Source of the DNA: Chrysochromulina tobinii
Lineage: Eukaryota; Haptophyta; Prymnesiales; Chrysochromulinaceae
Length of the DNA: 30,112 nucleotides
Reading direction: 5' to 3'
NCBI GenBank assembly: GCA_001275005.1
Contig: JWZX01003163.1
Coordinates: forward strand, 1 to 30,112
The position numbers and the translations under genes are program-made. The notes under the pieces were generated by a model. The model was given only the letters and a program-made list of their open reading frames with translations. It searched no databases and had not been told where the DNA came from. The stretch's first letter is position 1, and every line of letters starts with the position of its first letter. This document shows positions 28,829 to 30,112 of this stretch, one piece after another.

Positions 28829-29677
28829 CTAAACCTCGTCCTTCTCCTCGGCCACATCGGGCGACTGGTCGTCGCCGCCCTCCGCACCCTCCTCACCTCC
28901 CATGCCCTCGCCAAGGCCCATGTCGCCAAGCTTATCCATCATGCCTGCGAGGTCCTCGCGCCTGTACATAGTGCCGCTCATGCCAGACTCCTTCAGATTG
29001 GCCTGCATGTCCTGCATCTGCTTCTCCTCAGGCGTCATCGGCTGGAAGCGCTCATCCACCTTCCGCCCACTGAGCGGCGGCGCCTTCTTCTTGCACACGC
29101 CCGCAGCGCGGTTGCAGATGAAGCGCTGCACCTTGTCCACGGGAGTCTTGTCCTTGACGGCAGTGTAAAGGATCTCGGTGAACTCCGTGTCGGCCTTGTC
29201 GAGGATTTCCTCGCAGGCGTACTCAATGGTGCGGCACTCTTTGAGGCACTTGCCGTGCATCGGCTGCGACGCGAGCTGCAGCTGATCACCCTCCTCGACG
29301 AGGTCGATCTTGCCCACCCAATCGCCCTCCGGCTTGAGTGGGTTGCACATCTTTTCGACGTACTCTTGCACCGCGCCCTCGCCGTCAAACTCAGTCACGT
29401 CGCGCTTCCGCTTCTTCTGGAACTTGAAGCGTTTGTCCAGTATATCGGCCGCTTTGGTATACGCGATGTCCACCATTTTGCGACACACGCCGCACCTAAT
29501 GTACTTGAGGTCCGCCTTGAGGATCTCCGCCTGTGGATTCAGGTTCTTCCGGCCCATCGGCTGGCCCTTGATGCCCATGGCTTCCATCATCTCCTCCTCC
29601 TCCGGACCCATGCCCATTTGGGCGCGCGCCAGTGTGACCAGCGTCAGTGCCAGCACCCCGAACCACGACGAGCGCAT
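28829..29677 (-). CDS. Canopy/DUF3456 (MIR-interacting saposin-like) ER protein
   Basis: A 282-residue protein from ATG 29677; starting there exposes a signal peptide (RSSWFGVLALTLVTLARA) with likely cleavage after Ala19. The mature part has the conserved cysteine set at 62, 65, 111, 144, 148, 155, 188 and 195 in the motifs IRCGVC, MCNPLKPEGDW, GKCLKECRTIEYACEEIL and FICNRAAGVC. This is the DUF3456/Canopy (TLR4 regulator, MIR-interacting MSAP) family, in the form known from plants. Members are saposin-like ER proteins that assist folding or trafficking of membrane and secreted proteins. After residue 200 a Met/Gly/Glu-rich acidic tail follows, ending EEKDEV, which looks like a variant of the KDEL retrieval signal. 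Role and ER residence are inferred from family and targeting signals. Confidence 0.85.
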   Translation of the reverse strand: MRSSWFGVLALTLVTLARAQMGMGPEEEEMMEAMGIKGQPMGRKNLNPQAEILKADLKYIRCGVCRKMVDIAYTKAADILDKRFKFQKKRKRDVTEFDGEGAVQEYVEKMCNPLKPEGDWVGKIDLVEEGDQLQLASQPMHGKCLKECRTIEYACEEILDKADTEFTEILYTAVKDKTPVDKVQRFICNRAAGVCKKKAPPLSGRKVDERFQPMTPEEKQMQDMQANLKESGMSGTMYRREDLAGMMDKLGDMGLGEGMGGEEGAEGGDDQSPDVAEEKDEV

Positions 29678-29842
29678 GCTTCGGAGCTCTCTGGCGAATG
29701 CCACGTCATCTCATCACAAAACGAGCAGGCGGTCCGGAGTCTTGCGTGTTGATCCTGTCAGTTCACGCTCTGTACCGGACGCAAACGCCTCTGGTGCGGC
29801 CCCTCTCATAGAGATTGGGGAAGGTACGGACGTGTGAGTGAC

Positions 29843-29876
29843 GGTAACCCTAGTCTGGCTGGGTAACCCTAGTCTG
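29843..29876. repeat. 15-bp direct repeat upstream of the Canopy gene
   Basis: GGTAACCCTAGTCTG occurs at 29843-29857 and 29862-29876, 19 bp apart. It lies 166-200 bp upstream of the Canopy ATG and just beside the hairpin, so the two elements may form one regulatory cluster. Confidence 0.85.
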
Positions 29877-29885
29877 CTCTGTGCG

Positions 29886-29927
29886 ATTGACGAAACCCGG
29901 GGCTGCCGGGATTCGTCAATTGACGAA
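29886..29927. repeat. hairpin and overlapping perfect palindrome
   Basis: Arms 29886-29900 and 29906-29920 pair over 15 nt with one mismatch around the loop GGCTG. The right arm then overlaps a perfect 16-bp palindrome TTCGTCAATTGACGAA at 29912-29927. The 8-mer TTGACGAA thus occurs twice direct and once inverted within 42 bp, which is typical of a site bound by a dimeric factor or of a remnant of a small inverted-repeat element. Confidence 0.8.
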
Positions 29928-30112
29928 ACTGAACCGTGGGCCACGTGGCCTGATGTGGGGAGAAGCCGTGACACCCAGGCGCGCCCAGGCACGGGGCGGC
30001 TACAGAGACTGCTGATGAATATGGGATGGGGGGCGGGGAGCTGAAAAGACCATCTGCTGTTCTCTCGTGACCGAGGCGAGGAGGGCGGTGAGCCCGACAA
30101 GCGCTGAGTGCA

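Larger units (their letters stand above)
29678..30112. promoter_or_regulatory. 5' region of the Canopy-family gene
   Basis: A 435-bp stretch to the window edge. It contains two copies of GGTAACCCTAGTCTG and a strong inverted repeat described separately. The minus-strand open frame crossing it is Ser/Arg/Pro-rich and shows no family features, so I do not call a gene. Confidence 0.45.

Noticed and set aside
29843-29876. TAACCC-containing repeats considered as telomeric
   Set aside because: There are only two units, with a 15-bp core and a 19-bp step, unlike the short uniform tandem telomere unit, and they lie beside active genes.
29714-30100. 128-residue minus-strand frame near the right edge
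   Set aside because: It has Ser/Arg/Pro-biased low-information sequence crossing the hairpin and repeat cluster, and no family features.
1-30112. CRISPR array, integrated virus or defence island
   Set aside because: No regularly spaced repeats with unique spacers, no capsid, integrase or terminase-type genes, and no operon structure; the coding style and intron are those of a eukaryotic nucleus.

Overview
This is nuclear DNA from a eukaryote. It is GC-rich, the genes are long and mostly intronless, and one gene carries a clear spliceosomal intron (GTATGT...TTGCAG, 26552-26681). The protein types are a giant armadillo-repeat protein, a hydroxyproline-type Pro/Ser-rich membrane protein, a DUF3431-like protein, a sialate O-acetylesterase, TMEM256/DUF423 and a plant-like Canopy/DUF3456 protein. 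Together they suggest a free-living microalga, perhaps a haptophyte or similar chromist. The taxon is inferred from gene style, not demonstrated. I see no rRNA, tRNA, CRISPR array, bacterial operon or intact transposon.

Layout. 1-1198 (-): 5' part of an unrecognised protein that runs off the left edge. 1422-2249 (-): membrane protein with a duplicated W-D-L-D/TRSLY motif. 2392-3906 (+): PAN-like plus DUF3431-like protein, divergent from the previous gene. 4225-5463 (-): Pro/Ser-rich single-pass membrane protein whose repeat tract contains a 60-bp minisatellite. 6095-12403 (-): 2102-residue coiled-coil protein with internal duplications, a polyQ/polyP tract and an IQ-like helix. 12542-14578 (+): fusion of a zinc finger, a TruA-like pseudouridine synthase fold and a 2OG-Fe(II) dioxygenase, divergent from the coiled-coil gene. 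14990-25109 (+): giant armadillo-repeat gene, about 68 repeats and 3372 residues if one frame change at base 18551 is bridged. 25596-27495 (+): two-exon sialate O-acetylesterase. 27686-28021 (-): TMEM256/DUF423. 28829-29677 (-): ER-type Canopy-family protein ending in KDEV.

The genes do not form an obvious pathway. Two pairs are tightly divergent (2249/2392 and 12403/12542) and could share promoters. The most novel-looking item is the zinc finger-TruA-dioxygenase fusion, which would combine nucleic-acid recognition with two RNA-modification-type catalytic folds. Its TruA half keeps the architecture and an aligned Asp but appears to have lost flanking catalytic-motif residues. Next are the frame break inside the giant armadillo gene and a nested 111-bp palindromic element that starts exactly at that gene's stop codon.
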